DNA of 64,000 bases from Octadecabacter arcticus 238 (GTDB lineage: Bacteria > Pseudomonadota > Alphaproteobacteria > Rhodobacterales > Rhodobacteraceae): NCBI RefSeq assembly GCF_000155735.2, contig NC_020908.1, forward strand, positions 1,803,001 through 1,867,000, read 5' to 3'. Shown in pieces: positions 17,854 to 26,959 of the stretch (position 1 is its first letter; every line of letters begins with the position of its first letter). The position numbers and the translations under genes are program-made. The notes under the pieces are model-generated. The model did not search any database. It worked only from the letters and a program-made list of their open reading frames with translations, and was not told the origin of the DNA.

Positions 17854-18450
17854 TTGGACATCTCAAGACGCCCCGCCGGGCCTTTTCGTTTTATCGCATT
17901 GGACGTCGAAACAGCGGGTAAAACGATCGCCGGCATATGCCAGATCGGGCTTTGCTTTGTCAGCAACACAGGGGCTGTTCAGACCTATTCAGTATTGATC
18001 GAACCCGAGGAACCATTTGAGCCGTTCAACACCGAACTGCATGGGATTTCAGCCGATACTGTTGAGGGCGCCGGAACATTTCCAGAGGTCTATGCGGCTT
18101 TGTTTGACCTTTTGAACACACACAGCCTCGTTCAGCACAGCACATTTGATGAAAAGGCCTTAACATCCGCTTGCGCGCGGTATGGCTTGCCAATGATAAC
18201 GTCACATTGGACCAACAGCGTCACAGTTGCCCGTCAGGCATGGCCCGCGTTGAAAGGAGCCGGCGGGCATGGTCTTGCAAATCTCAAAAAGCACCTTGGG
18301 CTTGAGTTTCATCACCATGACGCTGGGGAAGACGCGCGTGCCTCAGCCACAGTCATATTGAGGGCAGAAGACGTTCTAGGCATGCCGTTGTCCCACCTCA
18401 CTATCAATCGCCAGCTGGCGTTTCAGTTTGAAAACCGCTCAGGGGACTAG
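17854..18450 (+). CDS. DnaQ-like 3'-5' exonuclease
   Basis: The 198-residue product carries the DEDD exonuclease motifs: Exo I FIALDVETAG near residue 13, Exo II around LVQHSTFDEKAL near residue 90, and Exo III HHHDAGEDARASA near 150, giving the DEDDh type. It is much shorter than a full polymerase III epsilon subunit and lacks BRCT or other domains. It could act on DNA or RNA ends. The start is a TTG at 17854; the nearby ATGATG at 17832 is out of frame, so either TTG is used or the N-terminus has shifted. Confidence 0.8.
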   Translation: MDISRRPAGPFRFIALDVETAGKTIAGICQIGLCFVSNTGAVQTYSVLIEPEEPFEPFNTELHGISADTVEGAGTFPEVYAALFDLLNTHSLVQHSTFDEKALTSACARYGLPMITSHWTNSVTVARQAWPALKGAGGHGLANLKKHLGLEFHHHDAGEDARASATVILRAEDVLGMPLSHLTINRQLAFQFENRSGD

Positions 18451-18609
18451 CCGCGAATGGCCGGATTGGCGAAACTGCACTGAAGCATTTAAGTAGATTG
18501 TTAAGGTGCGGCTTGGGCTGTTTGTTGCAGTCGTTTGTGCTTGTTAGCGAAACGTTGTCCATCGATGTCTTGACGCCCTTAAGTCCATGAAATATGAACC
18601 ATATTGTAA

Positions 18610-18660
18610 GCGGGCGTTGTGTAATGATTAAGACCCCAGTTTTCCAAACTGGAGTTCTGA
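18610..18660 (+). tRNA. tRNA-Gly(UCC)-like 5' half, probable attachment-site scar
   Basis: The sequence starts GCGGGCG as a tRNA-Gly acceptor strand, passes a D-arm-like stretch, and has an anticodon stem-loop CCAGT-TTTCCAA-ACTGG with anticodon TCC at 18643-18645. After the anticodon stem the T-arm and 3' acceptor strand are not recognisable, so this is not a functional tRNA gene. It lies 120 bases before an integrase gene, and integrases of this class often use tRNA genes as attachment sites. I did not find the matching 3' half in the window. Confidence 0.45.
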
Positions 18661-18778
18661 GTTTTCCTGACATTCTTTTTCATTCCTAGTCATTCAATTC
18701 ATTGACTTATATCGTTCCTGCTGATGGACTGAGTATCACCGACATTCAGTTCATTTCCGACAAAAAGCAGACAAAGAA

Positions 18779-19855
18779 ATGCCAAAGCTTTCCGAGACTT
18801 TTGCGAGCAGACTTCCCAATGCGCGGGCCGGTACAGACAAGTACTGGGATGCTGAAATCAAAGGGCTGGTGCTCTTTGTGGGGAAGCGCTCGAAGACCTG
18901 GTACTTTCAGAAGGACGTTGGCGGCCAGACCAAGCGTATTCTGATTGGCCGGTTTCCCATCATCTCAGCGCAAGCTGCACGTCAGACGGCGCTTGGTTTT
19001 GCCTTGGAGATGGGCAGAGGGGCAGGGAAGGCGGCTCAGATTGGCGCGCCCACCTTGGAAGCCGCAATGGAAGTGTATCTGGCACGTCCAAAGCTGCGTT
19101 CTGAGACCAACAAGGTCGGGATGCGGGCCCAGCTTACGCTTCATCTGAAAGACTGGATGCGCCTGCCCCTGGACGAGATCAGCAAGGCGATGACAGTACG
19201 CCGTCATCACGACATGGCTGGATCGCCGTCAGCCGCCAATCATGTGCTTCGCAGCTTTCGCGCCATCTATAACCATGCTCGCCGGACTGGTGATCTGCCG
19301 GAATGCCCAACGATGGCAATCGAGTGGTTTGAAGATAAGCCGGACGGGCGGATTATTGAGAACCTGAAGCACTGGCGGAAGACGATTGATGATCTGCCCA
19401 ACCCGATCCATCGAGTATTCTACGAGCTGCTCTTGTTTACCGGCCTTCGCAAAACTGAAGTGTTCACTTTGAAGTGGGAACAAATACTTGAAGACCGGAT
19501 CCATCTGCCAATGACGAAGAATGGCCGGAGCTTCGACCTTCCGATCTCGCAGCTGCACCATGAGATTTTGGCACCGCTTCGCCCTCTGAGCAGCGACTGG
19601 GTATTCCCATCACCAAAATCAGAGACAGGTCACATCACGAGGCCGGTAAGGCTCAAGTATAATCCGCATATGCATCGCCGAACATTCGCGACGGTTGCGA
19701 TGGAAGCAGGCGTGCTGGAGGAAATCGTAGGGCGGCTGCTCAATCACACGCCGCTGTCGATCACGGGGCAGAGATATACGCGGCCGTCGTTGGATGCGTT
19801 GCGTCCGTCGATGGAGATTGCATGTGAGGAAATATTGAATCGCATCAACAGCTGA
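18779..19855 (+). CDS. Tyrosine integrase of small integrative element
   Basis: The 358-residue integrase has an N-terminal arm-binding region (WYFQKDVGGQTKRILIGRFP), a core-binding domain, and a catalytic domain with arginine in FTGLRKTEVFTL, lysine strand PMTKNGRSF, the H-x-x-R box HMHRRTFATVA, a histidine/asparagine region LLNHTPLSI and nucleophile tyrosine in GQRYTRP. This is the P4-like class that inserts into tRNA genes. It lies just downstream of the tRNA-Gly-like scar and upstream of an AlpA-type and a primase-like gene. Confidence 0.9.
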   Translation: MPKLSETFASRLPNARAGTDKYWDAEIKGLVLFVGKRSKTWYFQKDVGGQTKRILIGRFPIISAQAARQTALGFALEMGRGAGKAAQIGAPTLEAAMEVYLARPKLRSETNKVGMRAQLTLHLKDWMRLPLDEISKAMTVRRHHDMAGSPSAANHVLRSFRAIYNHARRTGDLPECPTMAIEWFEDKPDGRIIENLKHWRKTIDDLPNPIHRVFYELLLFTGLRKTEVFTLKWEQILEDRIHLPMTKNGRSFDLPISQLHHEILAPLRPLSSDWVFPSPKSETGHITRPVRLKYNPHMHRRTFATVAMEAGVLEEIVGRLLNHTPLSITGQRYTRPSLDALRPSMEIACEEILNRINS

Positions 19856-20582
19856 TAGGTTTTGGATAAACGGGAAATCTTGCGATGCATATGGTATGTG
19901 GTAAATTAATAGATCTAAAATGACGTTCTTGGAGTGCCAGTCATAAATAAGGCAAAGCTAAAGATTCCACACCGCCGGCACACTGACGAGTTTTACGAAG
20001 TTGCTGACCAAATAGAAGAGGTTCTTGCGCCACATTTTCCTGATGTTATTCGGCGGCAGCTACAGCACCGGACCTATTCCTTTATGGACGACTACCGCGA
20101 CTTTGAGGCCGACTTCTGGTCTAGAGAAGGCCAAATCCCAGTCATCGAGACGATACAGCGACAGCTGGTATCAATTAGTCGTTCGTTCGATTCTCTGCCG
20201 CAAGTGATAATGAATGAGTTGGAAGCTATGGCAGACGAGCATGGAGAAAACGCGAAGGAGGCATTCCTGAGGACAACTACGAGAGATTTTCTCTTTAAGT
20301 CTGAACTGCCGGGCCCGGACGCTGCGACAGCCTTAAAGGCGCTGCGAGCCTTATCAGACCATCATGAGAAATTAGCCGAAGTTTTCGAGAAAGTGAGGCG
20401 ATCCCTGCCAAGTGGAATGCCCACGAGGAACCGTCCCGGCGATGCCTACGCCGTCATTTATGCGTCAATTTGCATGTGCCGGGAGGACGGCGCCATCAAC
20501 GTTCCAAAAGCGGTCAAAGAGACAGGACCCTTCTTCCGACTGCTGTCCGATCTCTTCCAATTGTTTGGCATCACTACATCAG

Positions 20583-21983
20583 GAGTTATGGTGGAATTTG
20601 GGTGATGGCGTGATTTGAAAGGCGGCGTATTGTGGCAGGTGTCAAAGCCGGCCAGAACCTCACAAGGAGCAATACGCCTATGAAGAACGATACACAGATC
20701 CTGCCGTTCCACCAATCGGAAACGATCGTAGATCCGTTGACAGAGCTTGCACGGGAGGGTGCCCGCCGGATGTTGGCGGAAGCGCTGAAAGCCGAAGCTG
20801 ATGCATTTGTCGCCAGCTTTGCAGATGAACAGCTGGAGGATGGCCGCCAGCGGATTGTGCGGCATGGATTTGGCCCTGAACGGCAGATCCAGACCGGCAT
20901 TGGTTCTCTGGATGTCCAGCGGCCCAAGGTGCGCGACCGGCTGGCAACACCTGATCCGTCCAAAAAAATCCGCTTTACATCGAACATACTGCCGAAATGG
21001 GCGCGCCGCTCGGTAAGCTTAGATGCCTTGTTGCCGGTGCTTTATCTGAAAGGCATTTCAACGGGTGATTTTCAAGAAGCGCTGTCAGCCATTATGGGCA
21101 CCGACGCGCCGAACCTTTCGCCAAGCGTCATTTCGCGACTGACGGCTGGATGGCAGGCACAATATGACACCTGGACCCGGCGTGATCTCTCTGCTCGTCA
21201 CTATGTCTACATCTGGGCCGATGGCGTCTATCTTCAGGCCCGGATGGAAGAAAATGCCGAATGCATGCTGGTGATCATCGGTGCAACACCGGAGGGCAAG
21301 AAAGAATTGATCGGCTTTCAGGTCGGTCTGCGGGAGAGCGCACAGAGTTGGCATGAGTTACTGACCGACATAAAAAGTCGTGGGTTGTCCGTTGCACCGG
21401 AAATTGCGGTTGGTGACGGGGCCATGGGGTTTTGGAACGCGCTGGACAGGGCATTTCCAGGCACAAAACACCAACGGTGTTGGGTGCATAAGGTGAAGAA
21501 TGTTCTGAATTGTTTTCCCAAGCAGATGGCACCGGCTGTGAAGTCAGATCTGGATAACATCCAGCACGCAGGGACGCGCAAAGAAGCAGAAGCGGCGCTG
21601 GCAGTGTTCTCTGAGAAATATGAGGTCAAATATCCAAAGGGCGTTGCATGTCTAATCAAGGATCAAGACGCGATGCTCGCATTCTTTGATTTTCCGGCGG
21701 AACATTGGGGCCATCTACGCACTTCAAACCCTATAGAAAGCGTGTTTGCCACCGTCCGACACAGAACGGTTCGTACCAAAGGCGCACTGTCGCAAAAAAC
21801 TGCAAAGCTGATGGTTTTTACCCTCATTCAGGCCGCATCAAAGAAATGGTTGAGGCTCAAGGGTAGAAACCAGTTGCCAAAAGTCATCGATGGCATCAAA
21901 TTCAACGACGGTGTCGAAGTGACCGGTGACACCGAAAACCACGCCGCCTAATGATGCGCGTCACCCAAATTCAAGCATAGCTC
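20583..21983 (+). mobile_element. IS256 family element with 9-bp target duplication
   Basis: Inverted repeats of about 23 bp with three or four mismatches (starting GAGTTATGG at left and, read inward, GAGCTATGC at right, both ending AATTTGGGTGA) bound the element. The 9-mer CTACATCAG at 20574-20582 is repeated at 21984-21992. Length is 1401 bp with one transposase. The target is the hypothetical gene of the integrative element. Confidence 0.95.
20680..21951 (+). CDS. IS256 family (Mutator-like) transposase
   Basis: About 423 residues, with the IS256 pattern: N-terminal region ending GIGSLDVQRPKVRDR, then the DDE domain including YIWADGVYLQARMEE, VGDGAMGFWNAL followed by HQRCWVHKVKNVLNC, and a C-terminal TSNPIESVFATVRHR box holding the glutamate. 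Full length. The ATG at 20680 is preferred over an in-frame start 48 bases upstream since it aligns with usual family starts. Confidence 0.93.
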   Translation: MKNDTQILPFHQSETIVDPLTELAREGARRMLAEALKAEADAFVASFADEQLEDGRQRIVRHGFGPERQIQTGIGSLDVQRPKVRDRLATPDPSKKIRFTSNILPKWARRSVSLDALLPVLYLKGISTGDFQEALSAIMGTDAPNLSPSVISRLTAGWQAQYDTWTRRDLSARHYVYIWADGVYLQARMEENAECMLVIIGATPEGKKELIGFQVGLRESAQSWHELLTDIKSRGLSVAPEIAVGDGAMGFWNALDRAFPGTKHQRCWVHKVKNVLNCFPKQMAPAVKSDLDNIQHAGTRKEAEAALAVFSEKYEVKYPKGVACLIKDQDAMLAFFDFPAEHWGHLRTSNPIESVFATVRHRTVRTKGALSQKTAKLMVFTLIQAASKKWLRLKGRNQLPKVIDGIKFNDGVEVTGDTENHAA

Positions 21984-22121
21984 CTACATCAGTTGAGGGT
22001 GCCTACAAAGGATGGGTCAAGAATGTCGAAGACAAATACGATAATTTTGATTTGATGCAGATATGATTACATAGGCAATACACGCCATCTTTGTCTCATC
22101 ACAGACAAGGAGAAGAGTTCA

Positions 22122-22334
22122 ATGGAACCCGTGTACATGACACCCCCTCAGGCCGCAGAATATACCGGTCTGAGCGAGAGCTACCTCGCAAAACTGCGCA
22201 TGACGACAGTCTACGGATCTGGGCCAAACTTCATAAGGCTTGGGCTTCGTGCGATCCGCTACCGTCGCGCTGATCTTGATGATTGGATGGTGTCCAAAAC
22301 GGTTGTCACTCAAGCCGCTAAGCGGATCAACTGA
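22122..22334 (+). CDS. AlpA/excisionase-like DNA-binding protein
   Basis: The 70-residue protein has a MerR-like winged-helix pattern (MTPPQAAEYTGLSESYLAKLR, then an IRYRRADLDDWM wing), typical of AlpA or Xis-type regulators in prophage satellites and integrative islands. Such proteins activate the integrase or promote excision. The ATG follows GAGAAGAG. Its stop overlaps the start of the ATPase gene, so the two form an operon. Confidence 0.8.
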   Translation: MEPVYMTPPQAAEYTGLSESYLAKLRMTTVYGSGPNFIRLGLRAIRYRRADLDDWMVSKTVVTQAAKRIN

Positions 22335-24118
22335 TGACGGATATTGTACAAGATCTCGTCCAATCGCCCATTGAAACTACCAGTAGTCCAGACAGTGCAA
22401 CTTCCGGAAAACGCACTTCTCAAACCGCATTTGCAAACGCTGAGTTTGTTCCGAGGAAACAAGCCTCTTCCGTTGCCAAGAAGGGTGACCCTATAACCCC
22501 TTTGGGTCACAACGCCGGAAACTACTACCTCATTCCACCAAGTGGACAGTTGCGGAAGTTTAGCGCTGAGTCTCTGGAGAGTGGAAGGGGCGTCAAATCG
22601 CTTCTTGTTGGTCAAGGTCCTGACGTTGAAGCTTGGTGCATAGAACGGTTTTTGACACAAAATGACAGCTGGAACCCGAAAGCAGCAGGTCTCTGGATCA
22701 TCGAGAGGTGCAATGAAAAGGGTGTGTTCGATCCGGATCGCGCTGACTTTAGGTCGGTTGGGGTGTGGCGAGATCGACATGGTCTAGCAGTAGCTCATTG
22801 TGGCAATTGTCAGTTTTTGTCGGATGGCTCAGTTGATCTATTACAAAGCAGCTCAATCGGAGCAATCATGGTCGGCGCGGGGGCCATTGATCCACCTAGC
22901 TTCGTCAGTATTTCGGCAAACTTACGACTAGACTTGCTCAACAGAATTCGGGAGCTTTGGGGTTGGAAGCAAAACACGGATGCTGACAATTGGCTCGGCT
23001 GGGTCGCTGCGGCCTGCCTAGGAGGGTTTCCTGAATGGCGCTCACATCTCTATGTCCATGGAAGTCGCGGTAGCGGCAAATCAAAGCTACTCGAATTGGC
23101 AGGAGCTCTACTTGGCGATCTGGCTGGTGAAGTCATAAACGATGCAACGGAAGCTGGCTTGCGGCAGTCCAGAAATAATGAGGCGCGACCATTACTCATC
23201 GATGAGTTCGAGCCAGACGAGAATACTCGCAATGCCAGTCGGCAGGATGGTATGCTGGCACTGTTTCGACGCATGTCAGGCGGCAAGGGCGGAAGGATAT
23301 CTAGGGGCGGCGCAGATCATGCATCAAAGTCGTTCCGAATGCTCGGTGCTGCCTATGTAAGTTCGATAAATCACATCCAATTTGAACCGCAGGACGGTTC
23401 GCGGTTTGTCGTGCTGGGATTGTTGCCTATTCCACGTCCGACGGCGCCTATAGGGACGAAGGACAAGCTAACAGAGGTGTTCGAGCTCTGTCGGAAGATG
23501 TCGCCACAGTTTCGCGGTAGAATGCTTGAACAAAGTGAGCGTTGGGACAGAACGCAGGGGGCGATTTCCATAAAAGCAAAATCGATGGGTGCTGATAGCC
23601 GGCAAGCAGACACCGCGTCGACCATACTGACGGGATTAGACCTTTTCCTTTTCGACGGCGAAATCAATGAGGTCCGTCTGGAGGGTCTGGGTGAGACGAT
23701 GATGGCCATGATATCTGCCGCGGGCGGCGATGATGAGCGTTCAGAGGGACTAGATGCTCTGGACTTTCTGTTATGCTCATCTCTCAATCTTGATCACGGC
23801 CTAAAGCGGACGGTGAGAGAGTTGCTGGATGCAGCTCTTAGCGGGTCTGATGACGGAGAAGTCTTCAAACCAGAGGCCGCCTTGGCGCGTCACGGGATCT
23901 ACATTTACGCAGACAAGAAGGCATTCGCCGTTCGATCTGGTCAGATGTCTCCAGCTGCAATGCTCTATGCAAATACGAAATGGCGTAAGGGCGCACATGT
24001 CTCAGCGTTACTGAAAATCAACGGCATTGAGAAGTCTGCATCAGCGGTGCGGTTTGGACGGCGAGGACAGCAACGAGTACTGACTGTTCCAGCTTCTCTC
24101 ATTTCTGGCGAGGATTGA
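22334..24118 (+). CDS. Primase/helicase-like P-loop ATPase of integrative element
   Basis: The 594-residue protein has an N-terminal region without recognised motifs, then a P-loop ATPase core: Walker A HGSRGSGKSKLLELAG near residue 245 and a Walker B-like PLLIDEFEPDE near residue 289. The middle (WLGWVAAACLGGFPEWRSH) resembles the DUF927/D5-like helicase architecture of P4-type satellites and integrative islands. It likely drives replication or maintenance of the element. There is no obvious primase catalytic box that I can place. It is coupled to the AlpA-like gene and ends before a long gene-free stretch. Confidence 0.65.
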   Translation: MTDIVQDLVQSPIETTSSPDSATSGKRTSQTAFANAEFVPRKQASSVAKKGDPITPLGHNAGNYYLIPPSGQLRKFSAESLESGRGVKSLLVGQGPDVEAWCIERFLTQNDSWNPKAAGLWIIERCNEKGVFDPDRADFRSVGVWRDRHGLAVAHCGNCQFLSDGSVDLLQSSSIGAIMVGAGAIDPPSFVSISANLRLDLLNRIRELWGWKQNTDADNWLGWVAAACLGGFPEWRSHLYVHGSRGSGKSKLLELAGALLGDLAGEVINDATEAGLRQSRNNEARPLLIDEFEPDENTRNASRQDGMLALFRRMSGGKGGRISRGGADHASKSFRMLGAAYVSSINHIQFEPQDGSRFVVLGLLPIPRPTAPIGTKDKLTEVFELCRKMSPQFRGRMLEQSERWDRTQGAISIKAKSMGADSRQADTASTILTGLDLFLFDGEINEVRLEGLGETMMAMISAAGGDDERSEGLDALDFLLCSSLNLDHGLKRTVRELLDAALSGSDDGEVFKPEAALARHGIYIYADKKAFAVRSGQMSPAAMLYANTKWRKGAHVSALLKINGIEKSASAVRFGRRGQQRVLTVPASLISGED

Positions 24119-24316
24119 GATCGCATAGCCGGTGTCCCACCTTTGGATTACTGTCACATGTAACGCGTTGAAAAGAATGGGGGATGTTCGAGATGGTGGG
24201 GTGTGACACGCGAGCCCCCAACCACCTTCCTCAACTATGACCCTCTATTCATTAACTGAATATACTTTTCATAATTAGTGTAACAGTTGCGAAGGTGTAG
24301 AGATAACAGGATACTA

Positions 24317-24340
24317 GCTGGGACAGAAACCTGTCCCAGC
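24317..24340. other. Perfect 10-bp stem hairpin with AAAC loop
   Basis: GCTGGGACAG and CTGTCCCAGC pair exactly around a four-base loop. No T-tract follows on either strand, so a simple intrinsic terminator is unlikely. It lies 200 bases after the ATPase stop. Confidence 0.5.
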
Positions 24341-24740
24341 GGCGTCACACTCTACAGATATGATCGGCAACTATCAGGCCATAGCGCAGTACTGGCGGGA
24401 GGGGTGGGTCAAATCGCTCCAGGCTCTTCATGGCGCAGACCCACTACACCCCCACGCGCAGATTTTATTTCCCGGTAAGAGTTAGTATTTGGTGCATGAC
24501 GACAGTTACTCCTTCGCGGATAAGGGCGTTGAGTGATTGTAACGGGTATCGGATTTAAACTGTTTAATTTCAGTAGCTTAAGTGCAGGCTCTTAGGGAGC
24601 TTCTCACGACCATGCCTTTTTAGCCAAAGTTCAAATCGTTTTTCCCGAAAGGTGTAATTATGGCCGTAAAAACTTCTGTTCAAAGCTAATTAGTAGGGGC
24701 TGCTTTTTGGCCCCAACCGGCCGTTCAACCATAAAAGACA

Positions 24741-24791
24741 ATGCTGCGGCGCGGCCCGTCATTGCAGCCATTCGTGCAGAGCGCAGCATTT
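24741..24791. repeat. Short intergenic repeat, family 2
   Basis: Most positions match 30611-30662, including the GCGGCCCG block and the TCGTGCA..GCGCAGCATTT end. It lies upstream of the HisA-like gene. A related sequence appears on the opposite strand near 11098-11140. Confidence 0.5.
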
Positions 24792-24976
24792 AATCAGAAT
24801 CAACCGTCGGTGTGCAGACGGACCAAAACTTCCGTCCTCGAACCATTTCGGTAGGGTTTTCCCATTCTGTCTTAATTCGTGCGAGACTGGTCGCATCTTC
24901 TCGCGATTGGGAGCCGAACCGCTGCTACGCTTGATAAGCACCCAAGACTCGAACACCGATTAAAAGGAAGTTTGCC

Positions 24977-25720
24977 ATGATCCTCTATCCAATGATTGAA
25001 CTGCTTGATGGCCGATGTGTTAGCCTATTTCGCGGTCGTACTGAGGAGCCCCAGATCTGGCACCTCGATCCAGTAGAAAAAGCGAAGAGTTTCGTCGGAG
25101 CTGGCGCGCAATGGCTACATATCACTGATTTTGATGCTATGTCGGGTGATGAACGTAACGCTGATCTCATCCGCGAGATCATTCTTACGGCAGGCATTCA
25201 AGTGCAATTGGGTGGTGGCTTTCGAAGCTTGGAACGCATCGCTTACTGGATCGACCAAGGTGTTGGGCGCATCGTTGTCGGCACTCTGGCCTTGCTTCAG
25301 TCCGACATCGTTAAAGAGGCCGCAAAGCTTTTTCCCGATCAGATCGTGCTCGCGGTTGATGTTTATGAGGGGTTCGTAGTTAGCGATGGTTGGCGAGAGA
25401 AAAGTTCCTTTACGCCTTCAGCATTTCTCAAAGCATTTGAAAATGTTCCTTTCGCGGCGATTATCGTGACCGATATTGATGCAGACATTGGTGATGCTGA
25501 GGACAGTGTTGCCTTGATCACGCAACTCGCTAGCGAAACGCGGACACCGGTGATCGCAAGAGGACTGGCGCGAACGCTTGATGACCTGTCGCGACTGAAA
25601 TACGTGCCGTTTGTCTCAGGGGTCTTGATTGGACGTGCCTTGTTTGATCGCAGCATCGATATCGAGGCAGCGCTGGAGGTTTTCAAGCCTGATGGAGAAG
25701 GTCAGGCGAAATTCATCTGA
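24977..25720 (+). CDS. HisA-like TIM-barrel protein (divergent paralogue)
   Basis: The 247-residue protein has the HisA/HisF architecture: it begins MILYPMIELLDGRCVSLFRG, has HITDFDAM, the phosphate-binding QLGGGFRSL and the second catalytic region AVDVYEGFVV. In true HisA the first catalytic aspartate is at position 8 (AIDLLDG); here position 8 is glutamate. The second phosphate loop, normally S-GG, reads ARGLARTLDD. These changes suggest a function other than ProFAR isomerisation. It is not near other his genes. AAAAGGAAG precedes the ATG. Confidence 0.8.
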   Translation: MILYPMIELLDGRCVSLFRGRTEEPQIWHLDPVEKAKSFVGAGAQWLHITDFDAMSGDERNADLIREIILTAGIQVQLGGGFRSLERIAYWIDQGVGRIVVGTLALLQSDIVKEAAKLFPDQIVLAVDVYEGFVVSDGWREKSSFTPSAFLKAFENVPFAAIIVTDIDADIGDAEDSVALITQLASETRTPVIARGLARTLDDLSRLKYVPFVSGVLIGRALFDRSIDIEAALEVFKPDGEGQAKFI

Positions 25721-26177
25721 GGTGATTTTGGCGGCTTGACGACTTGTTGCAGGATCAGCCTTCATACGTTTAAAACCCCAATGTATGAGCTTCTTTTCAT
25801 GCCGCAAACGGCCCAAAGCCGACACTCATCAGCAATTATGCCTGCTGCGTTGCGGCAGCAGTTTCCGGGTCTTTGACCTCAACTGATAACGAGCGGATAT
25901 CAACATTTACCCAAGGTTTCTTTTAGGTCAAATTTGTTTATCGTGCAAAATAATCAAAGGAGATCACCCTGTGGCGGAAGATCCAAATCCAAATGCAATG
26001 AAGGATGTCGAAGCCGTTCGCAGGCTACTGACGAACGCAGTTCGCTTGAAGCGAGAAGATATCGCAAATGCGTGTAGGATTGTAAACATACAGGGAACCC
26101 CCTCTTTTTTTGGCATGATCTAAGGTGCGATTATTGCGCGAAGCTGGCGATATGGCTGGCGCGATATGAGGATTTTG

Positions 26178-26546
26178 ATGATGAACAAGACTAGGCGTGG
26201 CCGAGGTTCCAAATACACGGATGATTTCAAGCGACAGCTTGTAGCGGAAAGCCACACTGCTGGCGTGAGTGTTCCAATGGTTGCCAAGAAGCACGGTGTG
26301 GGCACCAACCGGATTTATGCATGGCGCAGCGATGGGCGGTTTCAGCCTGACAAATCAGATATAGGCCAGTTCACCCCCGTAGAGATTGCCGATGCGGGTA
26401 TGGTGGACACGCCTGCGTCATCCGGCACCAGCATCTTACCTGTCCCCCATATTGAGATCACACTTGAGAACGGTCGCAAGCTGAGCGTGAGCGACGGGGT
26501 TGATGCTGGCTTTGTGCTGGAACTGGCGCGAGGACTTGCAGCATGA
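26178..26546 (+). CDS. tnpA: IS66 TnpA accessory protein
   Basis: About 122 residues with an HTH transposase pattern ([40 protein letters not shown] split over the first half) and a strand-rich C-terminal half. It is required with TnpB and TnpC for IS66 movement. The ATG at 26178 is preferred (an ATG at 26166 is an alternative). Its end overlaps tnpB by four bases. Confidence 0.85.
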   Translation: MMNKTRRGRGSKYTDDFKRQLVAESHTAGVSVPMVAKKHGVGTNRIYAWRSDGRFQPDKSDIGQFTPVEIADAGMVDTPASSGTSILPVPHIEITLENGRKLSVSDGVDAGFVLELARGLAA

Positions 26547-26890
26547 TCCCTGTTTTGGGGGATGCGAAGATCTGGCTTGCCGCAGGAGTTACGGATATGC
26601 GGCGCGGCTTCAACGGGCTGGCGGCGCAGACCGCGCAGGTTCTTGCAGCTGACCCTTACGCGGGGCATCTATTTTTGTTCCGTGGCCGTCGTGGCGATCA
26701 GATCAAGATGATCTGGTGGGATGGTCAGGGCGCGTGCCTGTTTACCAAACGGCTTGAACGTGGACGGTTCGTATGGCCCTCAGTCAAGGAAGGTAAAGTC
26801 AGCCTAAGCCGCGCACAGCTTGCGATGCTGATGGAAGGCATAGACTGGCGTATTCTCAAGAAGACATGGCGTCCAAGTATGGTTGGATAG
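26543..26890 (+). CDS. tnpB: IS66 TnpB (Orf2) accessory protein
   Basis: The 115-residue protein is the highly conserved IS66 Orf2: it contains [19 protein letters not shown], then [20 protein letters not shown] and [17 protein letters not shown]. The exact role is not known, but all IS66 elements of this group need it. It is coupled to tnpA by a four-base overlap. Confidence 0.93.
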   Translation: MIPVLGDAKIWLAAGVTDMRRGFNGLAAQTAQVLAADPYAGHLFLFRGRRGDQIKMIWWDGQGACLFTKRLERGRFVWPSVKEGKVSLSRAQLAMLMEGIDWRILKKTWRPSMVG

Positions 26891-26959
26891 CTGTATGTTT
26901 TATAGGACTTCTTGCCTTTGTGGGATTCCCATGATGCCCGAGATTTGGTATGTAATGGC

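Larger units (their letters stand above)
19934..22066 (+). pseudogene. Hypothetical gene split by IS256
   Basis: The 5' part (GTG at 19934 to 20582) gives 216 codons. Removing the IS256 element with one copy of CTACATCAG joins 20582 to 21993 and the frame continues for 25 codons to a TGA at 22064, giving an original protein of 240 residues ending in NFDLMQI. The protein looks helical and soluble (EVADQIEEVLAPHF, EKLAEVFEKVRRSL). No family is recognised. It belongs to the integrative element, between integrase and AlpA-like genes. The insertion replaces the last 24 or so residues with IS-derived ones. Confidence 0.75.
24119..24976. other. Gene-free stretch downstream of the ATPase, candidate element terminus or origin
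   Basis: About 860 bases hold no convincing gene. An AT-rich segment near 24241-24285 is followed by a perfect hairpin at 24317-24340, and an inverted pair GTGGGTC / GACCCAC is at about 24406-24453. The layout (AT-rich plus stems behind a helicase-like gene) would suit an origin, but no iterons are clear. A 50-base repeat at 24741 is shared with 30611. The far end of the integrative element is probably in here, but I cannot place it. Confidence 0.35.

Noticed and set aside
24317..24340. Perfect hairpin taken as intrinsic terminator
   Set aside because: No T-run on either strand and 200 bases from the nearest stop codon; kept only as a structural element.
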